Translations under genes and position numbers: made by a program
The notes under the pieces: generated by a model
What the model was told of the DNA's origin: nothing
What the model saw: the letters and a program-made list of their open reading frames with translations, nothing else
Database searches by the model: none
Assembly (NCBI GenBank): GCA_035578175.1
Contig: JAQMRL010000006.1
Location: 60,319,001-60,383,000, forward strand
Reading direction: 5' to 3'
DNA: 64,000 nt
DNA from: Catonia carolina
Taxonomy: Eukaryota; Arthropoda; Insecta; Hemiptera; Achilidae
Shown: positions 12,801 to 27,800 of the stretch, one piece after another
Numbering within the stretch: the stretch's first letter is position 1
How the letters are laid out: each line of letters starts with the position of its first letter

Positions 12801-15800
12801 TCGAGTTGCAGAATGATGATGATGATTTGATGGCCTTTGTGTTAATTTAAGTTTTAATTCATTTGTTTGTATCTTTATTTTTATTTAATATATCTTAACA
12901 TTTTTATACAATCACGAGTGGAACGGTTATACTATCGTGTCTGATGGATCACATCCGACAGTCGAGTGGAAAGGGTTAATTGTTTATTTTATTTGCTAGC
13001 AGCTGTAACAGGTCAGTGAATAAAAAATATTAAATAAATAAATAAATATTGAATAAAAATATCAGTGAATTAAATATTTCTACAATAGGATTGACTACAG
13101 GCTGCAGGATGTATTATGAAGATTTATTTATAAAATGTAGATACAAAATAAAGTGTTAAATACCTTATCAGCGACTGAACTTCTATAATACACCGTGGGC
13201 GATTCGAGAATATCAGATTCCTGATAATGCCTTGATTGTTTATGTCTTTTGCTTCTGCGATGAGGAGGTCTTCCAGTATCAGATGCTGGTGATAATACAT
13301 GAGACGATGAAGATGGTGAAACAACTTGAGATGATGGCGATGTCACTAACTGCGAACTTGGTGAAGTAACTGCGCTAAAATTTTGTTCTGAGCCGTCACA
13401 TAAACGCTGGAATTCTCTATCTCTATCTTTATTCGACTCCATTGTATTTGATATTGATGATAATGTATCACTGTCTAGAGATGTGATTTTAGGAGTGACC
13501 TGAAATTTCAAACAATACAAATACATAAAACAAATGTATTTTAATTACACACTACATTAAAATAAATTTATGGTATCTGTAAAAATAAATTCAAACTTTT
13601 CAACAGCTTACTAATGTTTCACAATTTTAGATTCTTCTACTATCATTTTAAAGATTTTTCATTTCAACATGGATATATATGGTACAAGCACGTTTAAAAT
13701 AAAAAGGCTTGGGAAAGATGAAAAATAGCATTGAAAAAAAGGAAAAACTCAATTAACAAAATTTTTAGTAGGCTGAAACGATACAAGAAAAAACAAACAT
13801 CACAGTCTCTCAATGATAACACAAAAAGTCTACGACATTAGTTAACAAACAGAATGAAGAATAGCAAGGGAAATAATGGGTTTAATAATAGAAATTGAAG
13901 ATAACAATGGGAACTATAAGACAAGAAATAGGGCTAAATACACACATATATAAAACCAAACATATTGGAAGAGGGAGACTCTACAGATAGAAGATCTACA
14001 ATCCTTTTCACGGTTGATGAGCTCTGCTGTTCCACGTGTTTAGACCAATCAGAACGTCTGACAGCGTTGTCAGGTTGTACGAATGTATCAGCTTGACAAA
14101 CATTACCTGCGCATGCGTATAAGACCCACAGTAGTTCACACTTGTGTCTTGCATCTCGTACTGAACACATCGATTATAGAGCGCGTTAACATGCAATACT
14201 TTTTAATTTTATCAGCTGGTTGTATGTTTATAGGTTATATTGTAATAGAAAAACAAAAAATAAATGGCTAAAGAAATATATAACAGAGCTACGAGAGCAA
14301 GTATTGGCAATGTTGCCAGCAAGTCATTGGCTAGCTATGAAGTGGGTAGGTGGCAATGTATACATTCAGAGCTCATTGGCTTTGTAAAATAGTATAGTAA
14401 CGGTAACCAAAGAAAGACTAGTGTACAACTATTTGAAGATCTGAAAAAATACAAAAACAAACCGAAAAAGTTCACAGATTAGAAAAATACCTAACCACAC
14501 TAAACATAGATAAAGATGAAATAGAAGACCTGAAAGAGAAACGACGTGAATCATAGGAGACCGATATTGAGGACTATTTTCTATTTTTACTTTCTCATGC
14601 CTATATAAATATATAGGAAGGAAAGTATTGTCCTCATGTTGATTTTTCAAAATCGGGTTTTCACCAGATCTACATGTTTTCAGACCCCCTAAACCCCCCC
14701 CCAAAAAACAGGTTTTTAGCAATTGGTCTGGGTGTGTATGTGAACAAAATATCTTAAGAACAGAACATCATATGAAATTGAAACTTGAAACTTAAGTTAA
14801 GTACCACTTCCTCTAGTACCTCCCCAACATGAACATTTTCATCAAAATCAGTCAACCGGAAGTAGTAGTTCATCGTGTAATTTTTCACTTTTTTGTAATT
14901 TTCTCAAAAATGGCTCAGATTTTTTTTTAAATCGCCTCATTTACTACATTTTTTATGCTCGAGGGTAGGCCCCCATGTCTGCTGAAATTCTTAGGGAGGC
15001 TGTCCTCTCATAGAAAAAAATGGATTTTAAGATTGCGGCTTTAATATGCATTTTTTCACAAAATTGTATATAATAAAAGTTGTAGAAAATTTAAATAACC
15101 AGAATATTTATTTCAAACCTTTTTTTCATAACGCTTAGTTTAGCAGTAATTAATAACTTTCTGTTTTTTTTTTCATGAAAATCTGTAAAAAAATGGATTT
15201 TTAAAGATTTCTGCCTTAGTATGCATTTTATAATCAGAGCGTTAAGCGCGAAAGAGTGATTTTTCGTATTATTAAGCCAAACTGAGGTTGATTTGCATTT
15301 TGCATCATTCACTCATGATTAAAATTAGGTTATGTTTTTGAGGTTAGTTTTTTTTTGTTTATTTCTAATGTTTTATTACTAATGTTAGGTTATAGTATTC
15401 ATTATTGCATTGGGAAGAGAAACTCGTGTAATTGTTTCACACCAGGTTTTTCCCTTGTTAAATTATTTTAATTACTCTCCTCCGTGGAGTGTCAGTTTAA
15501 TCAGTAATTTTCAACTGAAAATATTAGTCTCCTACAACTTACCTAATCACTATTACAGTGGAACCCCGCTAGTCCGAACCCTGCTAATCCGAAAACCCGC
15601 TTAATCTGAACCCGTTTTGACCCCAAAAAAATTAAAAAAAATATTATACTAAAATAAAAAAACTTTACTTACAGAAACAAAATAGTAGTATAAATTCAGT
15701 ACTGTACATATGGATAGTTTACTAATGAACGCATTATTGATCACTTTTCACAAAGTCAGTTATCTTTTGTTGGCGGAGTGATGAGAACCTAGCAGACGTC

Positions 15801-18800
15801 GCTGTATTTAACCACCGTCTCATAAATATTACGTCTGCAGGTGTAGCGTTAGGATGCTGCTCTATGTACTGCAGTGATTTCTCAATCGCCTTTGCTGCTT
15901 CCGTGTGTGAAATTGCCGGGGCTCCATCTGGTTCATCTTCCACATATTCGTCTGAATCGTGATTAATTATTGAAACAATTTCCTCGTCAGTTATAATTTG
16001 ATCTTTATCTGCCGACAACCACTCTGTAACATCAGCGTCATCAGTTTCTTCACAGCCAGGGATTTGTTTCATAAGATCAATACCTTCTTGTTTCTCATCT
16101 GTATTTTCTGATAATTCCGTGAAGTCATAGGGAAAGAAAGTGACTATTGAGCTATAAATAACATAATAGGGCACGCCGGCGACTGTCAATGACCTTCACG
16201 CTTGCAAACGAACAAAAACTATTGGAATGGTGCAATCGCTGCGTCGGGCAGAGGGGCAGTTCTGTAGTTCGTAATTACTGTAGGTAGTGTTTTAAACATT
16301 TTTGTTTTTCTGTTTTAAATGGCTAGAGAAGTTTATTTAATTTTTTTATACCTTTATCAGTATTTGGTTACTAGTTCAGTAGTCTATTAATGTTTCCAGC
16401 ATTATGCCTAATATAACATGTAATAGGTACATTTTATAAATGTTTCTTGGAAAAACCCGGATAATCCGAACTTTCTGTCGATGCGAACGGCGTTCGGTCC
16501 CAATTAGTTCAGATTAGCGGGGTTGGACTGTATCAATAATATTTACAGTAACTGGAACAAAATAAAACTAGATAAAATACTAACAATTACCTGGATACAA
16601 GATACCTCGACATGTGGCGGAGGAGTGACTTCTTGGTTCATCGAAAATGTAACCGTGGTTGTAACGGTAAAATTCTGATGATGACTATGAGATGACGATA
16701 AAGAAGGTTTCGCCCACCTAGGTGGAGGTGGTGGTGGAGTTTTCGACTGATTCAAAGATACCAGTTGTTGTTGTAAAGGACTATTAGTAGTTGATCTCGA
16801 ACCTAAAAATACAAAAAATATATTTTATAATAAAAAAAACACTAAAACACGTACAAATCCTTACAATAAAAACAATTTTAATTACATACTTATCACTATT
16901 TAATTTATCATAATAATAATAATAATAATAATAATAAAACATACAATAACAAAAACTTATTAAACACTACAATTAAAAACTAACGAACGATTTAATACGT
17001 TAAGAAATATTAACGACGCTTATTATGACTCAAGATAAAAAATAATTATCTCACTTTTATCTTAAATTTGTGTAAAAGGAAATGTATTTCCGTATTTATA
17101 ATAACCCATTTAACTACTTAACCACAAAATTTAATATAAAGTTGATAACCAAATACAGAAATAATGACGTTTCTTTTTCATTATACATTTTGTCTTGAAA
17201 TACACAATATGATATGAACTTTTATCACATTGGCAAAAGATTTACAGAAATTATAACGGTTATATACTTCATAAAACTTGATCAATTCTATTAACTAACA
17301 CACTTATTTAATAAAGATTATTAAAATTTACAAAAAAATTTATCCACGCTACCTTCAATAAAAACATTTAAAAAATCAGTAAATATTAACATGTAAAATA
17401 ATAATTACAACTTGTACAACGTGTTAGGAGTACTTGCTTATTAATAAAGAACCACTGTATTTTCCCAGCTCACTGAACTAAATTATATATACATAGACAG
17501 ATAAGGGAGGGGAGGAAGAGAGAAGTGTAAAAAATAGTGGGAGAGGGGAACAAGGAGAGGGAAAAGAAGAGGAAGAGAGGAAAGGAAATAGGTTTTTTAA
17601 TGCCTGACTGTTTTGTAATAACTACTAATGCAGACAATGAGAAGAACAATAGATGAAGATAGTGATGAAAAAATGCCAGGTCTGATTAGGAATCAAACTC
17701 GGAACCCTGGTATAGAACCCAGTAGCGCCAAAGAGAAAAAGAGAGGAGAGCTTTATAGTCATTCTGTAGTATCCAAAAGAACAATACATTCACTCTTCTG
17801 GTATCGAACAACAGACATAGAAAAAGCAGAATTCTTAAACCGCTAATCACCCGTACACATAATTTCCATTGTTCTAAACAATAGCACACATGTAAATAAT
17901 AATTTTTTACCTCTTTTTTGGTTGCTATTTAGTTTTTCTTTAAAAAACTTACGATATTCAGAGTAATCAAAAAATTAAAATTTAGAATGGATGTTCCAGT
18001 CAGTCATATCTATAAAACTTAAAACTAAAGTGTTTTAATACAAAACCATATACATACAATGTACTCGTAAAAGGATTAATATATATAAAGCTTTTTATAA
18101 TAAAACTATTTTTTATTGATATGGCTGAATGGAACATCCATTCTAAATTTTAACTTTTTGATTACTCTGAAGATCTTATTTTTTTTAAACAAAAACTAAA
18201 TAGCAACCAAAAAAGACGTAAGAAATTATAATTTACATTATATGTTATAAATTAAATGGTTGCCAGTATGCATTACAAGAATTTGTTTGTAAATGTCACA
18301 TGTACTCAAAAAACTTAATGTTTTAGAGCAGTGCTAATGCCAACACGTACAGCATGTCATCACTTGAAAGATATACTATAGATCGAAAGTTGGGAAAATT
18401 AAAGAGGTGACTGCTTGCCCGTATTTCAAGCTACAAGTCATTTTGGCGTCCAATTACATATCAACAGTAACTAGACATATTAACTTACAATCAAAGAAAA
18501 TACTTAATAAAATTACAAAAATATTACTAGCACATGCAGAAATTATGATACCCAAAAACATAAGATCAAAGGCTAAAAAAATTCTAGTTAACTACTTAAC
18601 TTATTATAATAGTTTAGATACTGACAAATACAATTTTATACTAAAATATTTTATGAATATCCTTCAGGTCTTGTTTTACTTGTAGAAAAAAAATCATTCC
18701 ATGATAAATGAACATCAAAAATTTAACACAACTGAACATTTTACAAAAGAAACTCCTCAGTGCGTATGTCCAACCTAGTAAAATTTAAAAAATAACCAAA

Positions 18801-21800
18801 TATTAGTAAAGCATTTACAGTCAACTTTGGTTAAAAAGCAACTTTGGTTATTACGTAAAAAAAAACCAGTTTGGTCCCACCGAATTCCCATAAGACACTA
18901 TGTTAAATGTTTCCAGTTATAAAGGAACCTAGCATCGATTATAAAGTAACTATTTTGAAAATAAGTTTCTTTCATACGTGCACTAAATCTGTTTTAAATT
19001 TTTATGCCATTCCAGTATTTTTGATATCACAAATCAATGAATAAAAATACTCACTGCACGTATAAAAATATAAACTTATCATTTAATAAACTAATCATTA
19101 AAGTACAGTAATTACATACAATAGCTTAAAATGAATTTAATCTTATCTTAAATGAATTTTACTTAACAGGTAACGTATCACTGATCTACAACTGTTTATG
19201 AGAAACTTTAATCTTTTTTCTCAGTGAATCCGTGGGAAATAGTGTTTTATCACATGATACACTAAAGCAATACAGTATATCTGTTTAAAAAGCTACTCAG
19301 AACTGTATTAAATTCACATTTGTTAGGTTCGATTACTGCCCATAACGGACAGATGGAGTCAAATTAATTACTCTCAATCTGTTCGTTGCAGGGCTAAAAT
19401 GAATAGTTCTGTTTCTTATCACATGGTCAGCCAATGAAATGACTGAATCATTTAAGAACAGAAGAGGTAGAGTTGTAAAAGACACTAATCAGAGTTATCT
19501 CCTCTGAAAGTAATGAATTTCATTATACAGCCGGACCCTGTGGTGAATGAAATGAAAGTGTCATTTGCAGAGTGGAAAGTATGTGCTTTTCAGAGGGCCC
19601 GGCATGCTGATAAGCATACTTTTCCATTCAGTGAGGAAGGCAGAGGTAAACCACCTCACTCCTCATTTTACTTAGTAAAACCTCTACAGGTTCAAACCAG
19701 CTTTTTGGCTGATGACCTGAACAACAACAGGTTCGATTAAAAAGTTAAAAGGTTTATTCTACCGTTATTTTATAACCGGAGTCTACTGTATATATGTACT
19801 GTTAAATGAACTGTAAAAATGTTTTAAATGAAATGTAAAAATGTTTTTAATGTTCAAAAATTTTAAAAATACTGTTCACTTTATTAGACATTCAGAATAG
19901 ACTATTAGATATATTAAAAAATGCATTACCAAAAACACAAGATGCAATTATTAAAAAACAAAAACACCAAATATATTTAAAAAAAACGAATCAAAAATTA
20001 ATAACACAACATTAAAACAATAACGTTAAATAATGAATACTCAGACCTTTATCAGTGTATTCTGCAACATCAATGAGTTTGAATAAAATTATACAATCTA
20101 AGAACGATGATGCCTTCAATGAAGTTAATTGTTAATATTAGTCATAGGAGCTGACTAGCGTAAGTTAATTGATATATGCTCTCTCTTATGTCTAGACTTA
20201 ACGTTTTATTGCTTCTTATATTACAGTAGGTCTTTTTAATAAACCCTCCAAAAAACTCTGTTAGAATATTTAACTGATACAAAAATATGATACGAATATG
20301 CAATTAAATTTAATATATACACTCACATTCTGAGAATTTGTAATATATATTAATATATACGGCTTAATTAAATTTACAAAAAAGTATAGAATGACTGGGA
20401 AGACTAATCTAAGAGAAGCAGAGAAATTTCAGAGAAAGATCCTCCGCAAGATAATGGGTCCAAAGATAGTAGACAAACAATATAGGTTATGAAGTCGAGA
20501 TGAGCTGTACAAGTATAATGAACAATTAAATACGAAAGGATTCAAAAAAGATGGCTAAAATTTCAAAAACACCTGTATAGAATGGATGCAACCAGTTGAC
20601 AAAAGAAATTTTTAAACACTAAACAATAGACCTAAGGTGTCAGATCAAGGTTTAAAGTAATCAGAAAGGATATTGAGAAAACTTGGATAAACCAAGAAAA
20701 CTAAATGAACTGAACCAAATTCAGACAACTAATTATGGACTTAAAGGGCCATGAAGAGTAAAAATAGAACACCGGGTGGACAGAAGAAAGGAGAAAAGCC
20801 TACAGTGAACACATGCTCAGAATGTGAGCTGCAAAAACAAACGCATCCAGAATCGTCTAAAGTCACCTCACGTGCTCTAAAATTGACCCTATACAAGGAA
20901 AACTAACTCAAAAGTATTGTTGGTTCTTTAGTGGTGCTTGAACTGGGAGGAAAGAAGGGTGACTTGCACCGGACAGCACCACACCCTCATATTACCATGA
21001 AGAAAATGTAAGTCAAGAATTAAATAAAAATCTGGTGTGAAACACACACAACTTTCTCTTGCCAATGCAAATAATGACCAATATAACCTAACATTAGCAA
21101 TAAAACATTACAAATAAACAAAATACTAACTCAAAAAACATACCCTTATTTTAATCATCAGTGAAAGACGCAAAATTAAAATCAACCTGTTTGGCTTAAA
21201 AATATGGAAAAATCACTCTTTCACGCTAAACTAGGCTCTATAGAGAAAAATGCTTTAAATAAAAGTTGTTGATCTTTTTATTTCCTATAAAATTGATTAT
21301 ACACACACATGTCGTAAAACGCATTCTAAGGCCGACATCTTAGAAAAATTGGTTTTTCACACTGTTTCATGAGAAAATAAACAGAAAATCGCTAATTACC
21401 GCTAAACTAAGTGTTATACAAAAAAATGTTGAAAATGAAAGTTGTAGCATTTTAAATTCTCTACAACTTTTATTATTACATTTTTGCGCTAAAAGCATAT
21501 TAAAGCCGTAATCTTAAAAAAACATTTTTTTACATGAAAACAGCCTCGCCAAGAATTTCAGCAAACATGGCGCCTACCCTATCTTGTAGAGCATAAAAAA
21601 ATAAGTAAACCACGCAAATTAAAAAAAAATCGTAGGACCAATTTTTGAGAAAATCGCAAAAAGTGAAAAATTATATGAATAAACTACTACTTCCGGTTGA
21701 CCGATTTTAATAAAAATGTTCGTGTCGGGTCCGGGTAGTGGTATATAACGTAAGTTTCAAGTTCGTACAATGTTCCGTTCTTGAGATATTCTATTCGCAC

Positions 21801-24800
21801 GCACGCACACACGCGCGCACAGAGAGAGAGAGAGAGACCAATCGCTAAAAACATGTTTTTTCAGTGGGTGTAAAAACGTGTAGATTTGGTGGAAACTTGA
21901 TTTCGAAAAATCGACATGAAAACAATACTTTCCTTCCTATATATTCATACAGGCAAGAAAAAGTAAAAACATTTAATTAGTCTCACCAGAAGTTGATTTA
22001 TTATTTATTGAAAAATGGGAATAATAGATGTAGTCACAAAAAAAATCTTGGTTGATTGATTCCGCTCCCATCAGTGCCATAGCACGTGTCTTTCATATTC
22101 TAAATGGCACATTAAGACATCAAAGCATCAAATTCTTTTCTACATCTTTGAAAGATAAAAGGCATCAACCTGATCAGGTATCATACCGAAAATCACCAGT
22201 AAAAAATTACAATAAGAATTTAATAGATTACAATAAGGAACCATCATAAAACTTCAATAATACTAAACTTAAAACTAAAACTGCATACTTGATTAAACAT
22301 GCTAAAGCTTTAACACTGAAAACAAAATTAGTAACGTTATTTCAGGTACAAATACAAATAACCAAAATATCAAATGTAAATGAATTATTAGGTACACACA
22401 GAATATAAAATTATCACACAACAGAAAAATAAACAAATAAAATAACATTCAAAGAAAAATTTAAACAATGACACAAACATGACAAAAAATCATGCAAAGA
22501 TGCAGATCAAAAATATTCTTTTTATTTAAAAAGAATAATAATATAATATAATAACTTACCCAGGGTGGACCCTGGGGTGTTGGTGGCTGAACAAACTAGA
22601 TTTAAAGTATTTGGTGGGGTAGGTCGTGGGGTACGAGATGTGATACCATTTGCGATACTCAGACCAATTGGTGTCATCGTAGAACTTGTAGGGGATGATA
22701 ATGAAGGGGGTGTAGTTGGACTTCCTGTAGTAGTCCAAAGAGATTAAAATGAGTTAGTATATTCATTAATACTATTAATTATTAAATAAAATTACTAAAA
22801 ATTCTTGTGCATATTTATTTTTAACGCTATAAAAACATTCCTAATCGTAACTAGGAATTACTGAAGAACTTTAGACGCTTCACTTAGCAGTCAAGTAGAC
22901 TGAACCACAAAGATCGCTAAACTAAAGTTGACTTTCAATTTTGGCTTGGGGAGTGAAAAACTTTTTTTTAATTTGAAAATGTTTTAAATTGTTATGTAAA
23001 ATAACTAACTTGATGAATATTGATCATATATCGAAATCCGACCTCTCGTTTTGTTATAAATACAGCTATCGGAAAAAAGAACTAGTACAAATAAATTACT
23101 TGAACTATGGAAAAGTCTATAATAATCCTATACAACTAGTTCACGAGATAGAGCATTTATGCTAAATAAAGTAATGCATTACACGTTTACACTACTTGCA
23201 TGGGTTTTCTTCACTTTTTCAATTTTTTTTATAATGTAAAACTATGTAAAGAGAGTGCATATCGAAGTGCACTTGATATTAGAAGCAGTTTCGATTGATC
23301 AATTGGCATTGTAAGCGTTATCATAGTAAGAGTAGAACCTACAGATGCCTATAGGGAATTGAACCTGAGGCCTCTGCATTGTAGGCTAGTGCACTACCAC
23401 TAAGCTACGGAGGCGGCCTAATTATATTGTTTTACACGAAAAATATATGATTATACTTATTTACAACACAAATATTATCATCCATCAGATACAATATCTT
23501 CATCGTTCAATGACATATCGCTAAACGAAAAACAACGCACGTGTTGTAGAACACAAATTATAGTTTACAAACACGCTTAGTAAACCATACGTTAAAACAA
23601 ACACAGACTAGAAAAAAAACTTTCAATAACCGCTTTAGTGAAGTATTTTGTAACAAAAAGTAACACAAGAAATGCCGCTCATAGATGTTCAGTTACTTAA
23701 TACAGCACTAGGAATTTGAAGACGTCAAATGACGGGATCCGTAAAACAGAAACGTTTCGTGACGTCATCAATCGACGGGATCATTAGTGAAATTGTTAAT
23801 TATACAGTTTTATTTTAATTAGCAAGAATAATTTTTGATATTGGAATCTATAGTCGTTTGCATATTCAGTTGACACAATGGAGCAGCATAGGACAGTGTA
23901 TTTCTTATGGGGCTCTGACTGCTACTAGCACATACACAAACATCGGGTTTGTAGATCAATCAATCCCATCATAACCAATAACATTTCCCTCCTCCACGCC
24001 CCATCGAAAACAAACATTTATAATGTAGAGTAGTCTATGTGACTATTAATTACCGTATTGCATCGAATTTAAGACGCACCTTTTTTGGAATATCTTCATT
24101 TACAAAATCAGGCTGCATCTTAAATTCACTGTATTTCAATACAGGGATTTATACCTGTTATGTATGAAGCAATTAGGCTGCTTAGGTTTACGGAACCCTT
24201 ACTACTACACTCACATCTCAGACACGCAGACCAAGTTTTGACTTTCAGTTGAAATGTAAGAAAAAAGCAGTTATAATGTGTATTTGTGTGTGGTGGTAAG
24301 GGTTTACTAATGTTTCAGTGGCCAAGTTCAAACAATACATCCATGTTTGTACTGAATCCTTGTTCAACCCATTCCGATAATTTGTATTTTTAATTACCTA
24401 ATTACGACTCTTATTGGAACTCGCAACAGGATCATCTAAGTTTTAAATATTAATTAATTAAGTTCATAAAACTAACTGCAATTACTGTCATTTATTTTAA
24501 GGAGATGTACAACTCAACACTTAGCATATAATTAATTTTTTTTTAATACCAATTTTTTGTGTACGTTAATTTTACCTTCCTTTATTTTTTCCCACAAAAT
24601 ATGATTTTTTTGGGGTGTGTCTTAAATTTGATGGCGTTTTAAATTCGATGCAATACGGTAATAATTAACACTATAAGTTTATAATACTAAACTTCATATG
24701 CGGATTACAAATGTGAAATATTTTTTCCATTATCTGTACTGGGAACGATTTTTTCGATTTGTAATAACCGACTGCATCATTTGTTTACATTTATCACACA

Positions 24801-27800
24801 GTGTTAAGAAAAAAGGTGTTTAGTGTGGCAAGAGAATGTGGAGAAGGTGTTAGTAGGTCTGCAGTAAAATAGATAAGATATTCATTTTAACCCCCTTAAT
24901 AAAAGAAAATGTTTTTAGTTTTTGATTTTTTACATTTCATTAAACATTCTACATAATACACAATTCTTTCCTGTTAAGCAAAACTTTAATTGTGTAGTCC
25001 TACCTTAAAAAATATGTGTTCTATCGAGGTTAAAAAAATGTATTTACACGCATCCGACTAATTTAATATTGATATTTTTAGTGTCGCTAATAGCGTTGAC
25101 GATTCCCATAAGATCCATTGTGTCAACTGAATGTGCAAACGACTATAGAATCAATTTTTTGGTTCTTGGTATTGGAATCTGTATAGAGAATCGAAAAATA
25201 TCGTTATAATAGACACCACTAAAAAAACCCTATTAAAAATTTACAAGTTACAAATTTTTACAGTTATACACAATGAAAACTTGAAATTTACAAAAACAGA
25301 AACGTACAATAAAACGAGAACTCAAAACCATACTTACATTCAGTAAATATATGACACTAAAACAATGTACAGCACTTGAACAGGAGTCGCACAATACAAT
25401 GGAAAAAATATTGCATCTCTTTACAGTATTATATATTCATTTACATAATGATCTATTTGTCTGCATATATTAAAAACCAATAAGTAGGCCATAACAGAAA
25501 TGTGTTTCTCTTTATACATTTTTACTCTACAGTTAAATACTTTAGTTGTTAATGAACGGTATTTCAGAATAAAAATACACAACTATAAAATACAATTACC
25601 TTTAATTTCAGTACTTGGTGGTGATCCTTTGAACGTACTTAAAAGACTAGTTGGTTGCGAATTTTCTCCGTTAAGTGCGATGGGTGCTAAGTTTAAAACT
25701 ATTGCGTCGTTTCTATTATCAGATTGGTGATCCATAGTTGGGCTTCCATTGCTGATATTTCCATTATTATTGTTTCCTGAACAAAAATTAACAATCGTTA
25801 TTAATTTCTATACTAAAATTGATCAGCAATTATTATTGACGATATTAAAATTTTCAGTTTGTGTAATTTTACAGAAAATTTTGCTCTTCAATTAAAAAAT
25901 AATCAAAGTAAAATATTGTAACAGTGTATTGATATTCTGCCCGTAACAGGCAAGTAGTGTTAAATTATTTACACTCAAATCTTCTATTTCTAGGGCTACA
26001 AAAAATAGTTATGTTTCTCATCACATGGATAAACTTCAAGGGTGTGATAGTGAAAGCAGCGGAAGAATGGATAGAACATACTAAAAAAAGTAGGAAACCT
26101 TGGCTTACGTATGATATTCTGGAACGGATGGATGAGCGAAGGAAATTTAAAAACGCAAAGGACAAAAGAGGTAAAAGGCAGTATTGCTACTTGAGAAATA
26201 CCATAAACAAAAGGTGTAAGAAATCAAAGGAAGATTGGATCAGAGTGAAATGTACAGATATTGAAAGTAAAATGGTAGTCGATTAAGTAGACACAGCTTA
26301 CAGAAAAATAAGGGAAAACTTTGGAGAACAGAAAGCTGTTAATTTACAAAGTGCAGATGGCAAACAATTGTTGAATGGCCAAGAGAGAGCTGAAAGATGG
26401 AAGGAATACGTAAACACAAACTCTACAGGGGAAAAGAATTAGATCATGATCCGATAGAACAAGAAACTGATGTTGAAGAAGGTCAAAGGGGGACTCTATA
26501 CTACAGGAAGAATTCGATCAGGCACTTAAAGATATGAATATGAATAAGACAGCAGGAATAGATAACGTACCATCGGAATTATAATTACGTTGTGGAGAAG
26601 TTGCTCAAAACAAATTGTACAAACTTGTGTGCAGAATGTATGAGAATGGAGAAGTGCCATCGGACTTTAAAAAAAAAAATTATGATTTCCATATCAAAAA
26701 AGACAGGAGCGGAGAAGTGTGAACATTACAGAACCATCAGGCAAATGTGCCACGCATCCAAGATACTGACAAGAATTATATACAGGAGAATAGAACACCG
26801 AGTAAAAGAAGTGTTGGATGATGAACAATTTGGATTCAGAAGGAGAATCAGAACTCGAGATGCAATATTGGCTCTGAGACTGATTATTGAGAAAAGGATA
26901 AAGAAAAATAAAACTACTTATATGACATTTATAGATTTAGAGAAAGCATTTGACAGTCTGGACTAGAGTAAAATGTTTACAACTTTGAAAAGGCTAGGAA
27001 TTTAATACAATGAAAGGAAAGTTATCTATGGTCTGTATAAGAATCAAACGGCTGTTTTAAGAATTGAGGGGTACGAAAAAGAGGCTGCTGTACAAAAAGG
27101 TGTACGACAAGGATGTTCGATGTCACCACTACTTTTTACTTGTATATAGAAGAGGCTATAAATGAAGTGAAGGAAAAATTTGACGCAAGAGTAAAAATTC
27201 AAGGAGAAACAATAAAACTGCTGAGATTCGCTGATGATATAGTAGTATTAGCCGAGACAAAGAAAGAACTAGAGGATATCTCAAATGGAATGGATAAGAT
27301 CATGAGAAAGGATTACTTCATGAAATTAATAAAAACAAAACGAAAGTATTGTGCAGCAGCAAGAGTGGTTTAGAAGAGATGGGAAATTTAAAAGTAGGCA
27401 CCGAAAACAAACAAGAAGTTGGGGAATTCTGCTATCTACTGAGTAAAATAACAAAGGATGGTAGATGCACAAGTGATATCAAAAGGAGAATAGCTCAAGC
27501 TAGAAAAGCCTTTGAAATGAAAAACAGGTTACTGACCAGAAACATTGACTTACATATTAGGAAATATTTCTTAAAGCATTTATGTTTGGAGTGTAGCATT
27601 ATACGGGAAAGAAACGTGAGTGATAGGGGCTGTACAAAGGAAAAGGATAGAAGCTTTTTAGATGTGATGATATAGGAAAATGTTAAAGATTAGGTGGGTG
27701 GAGAAAATAAGTAATTTAGAGGTTCTAAGGCGAATGGATGAAAAAAGAAGTATATGGAAGCATCTTATCAGAAACAGAGATAGGCTAGTGGGGCATATCT

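Noticed and set aside
18407..18685. 92-codon open frame
   Set aside because: Lys/Ile/Asn-rich product of AT-rich DNA; no motif, no start context, no second copy.
19513..19740. 75-codon open frame shared by several loci (also antisense at 8554)
   Set aside because: The shared frame is inside SINE_A copies; frame conservation follows from sequence relatedness and most copies break it.
22565..22747. Plus-strand 60-codon open frame with Gly/Val-rich product
   Set aside because: It is the antisense of sprint exon 7, whose frame and splice phase fit the gene.
23335..23418. Possible tRNA gene on minus strand
   Set aside because: It matches the SINE_D head at 31830-31960 and lacks a clean acceptor stem.
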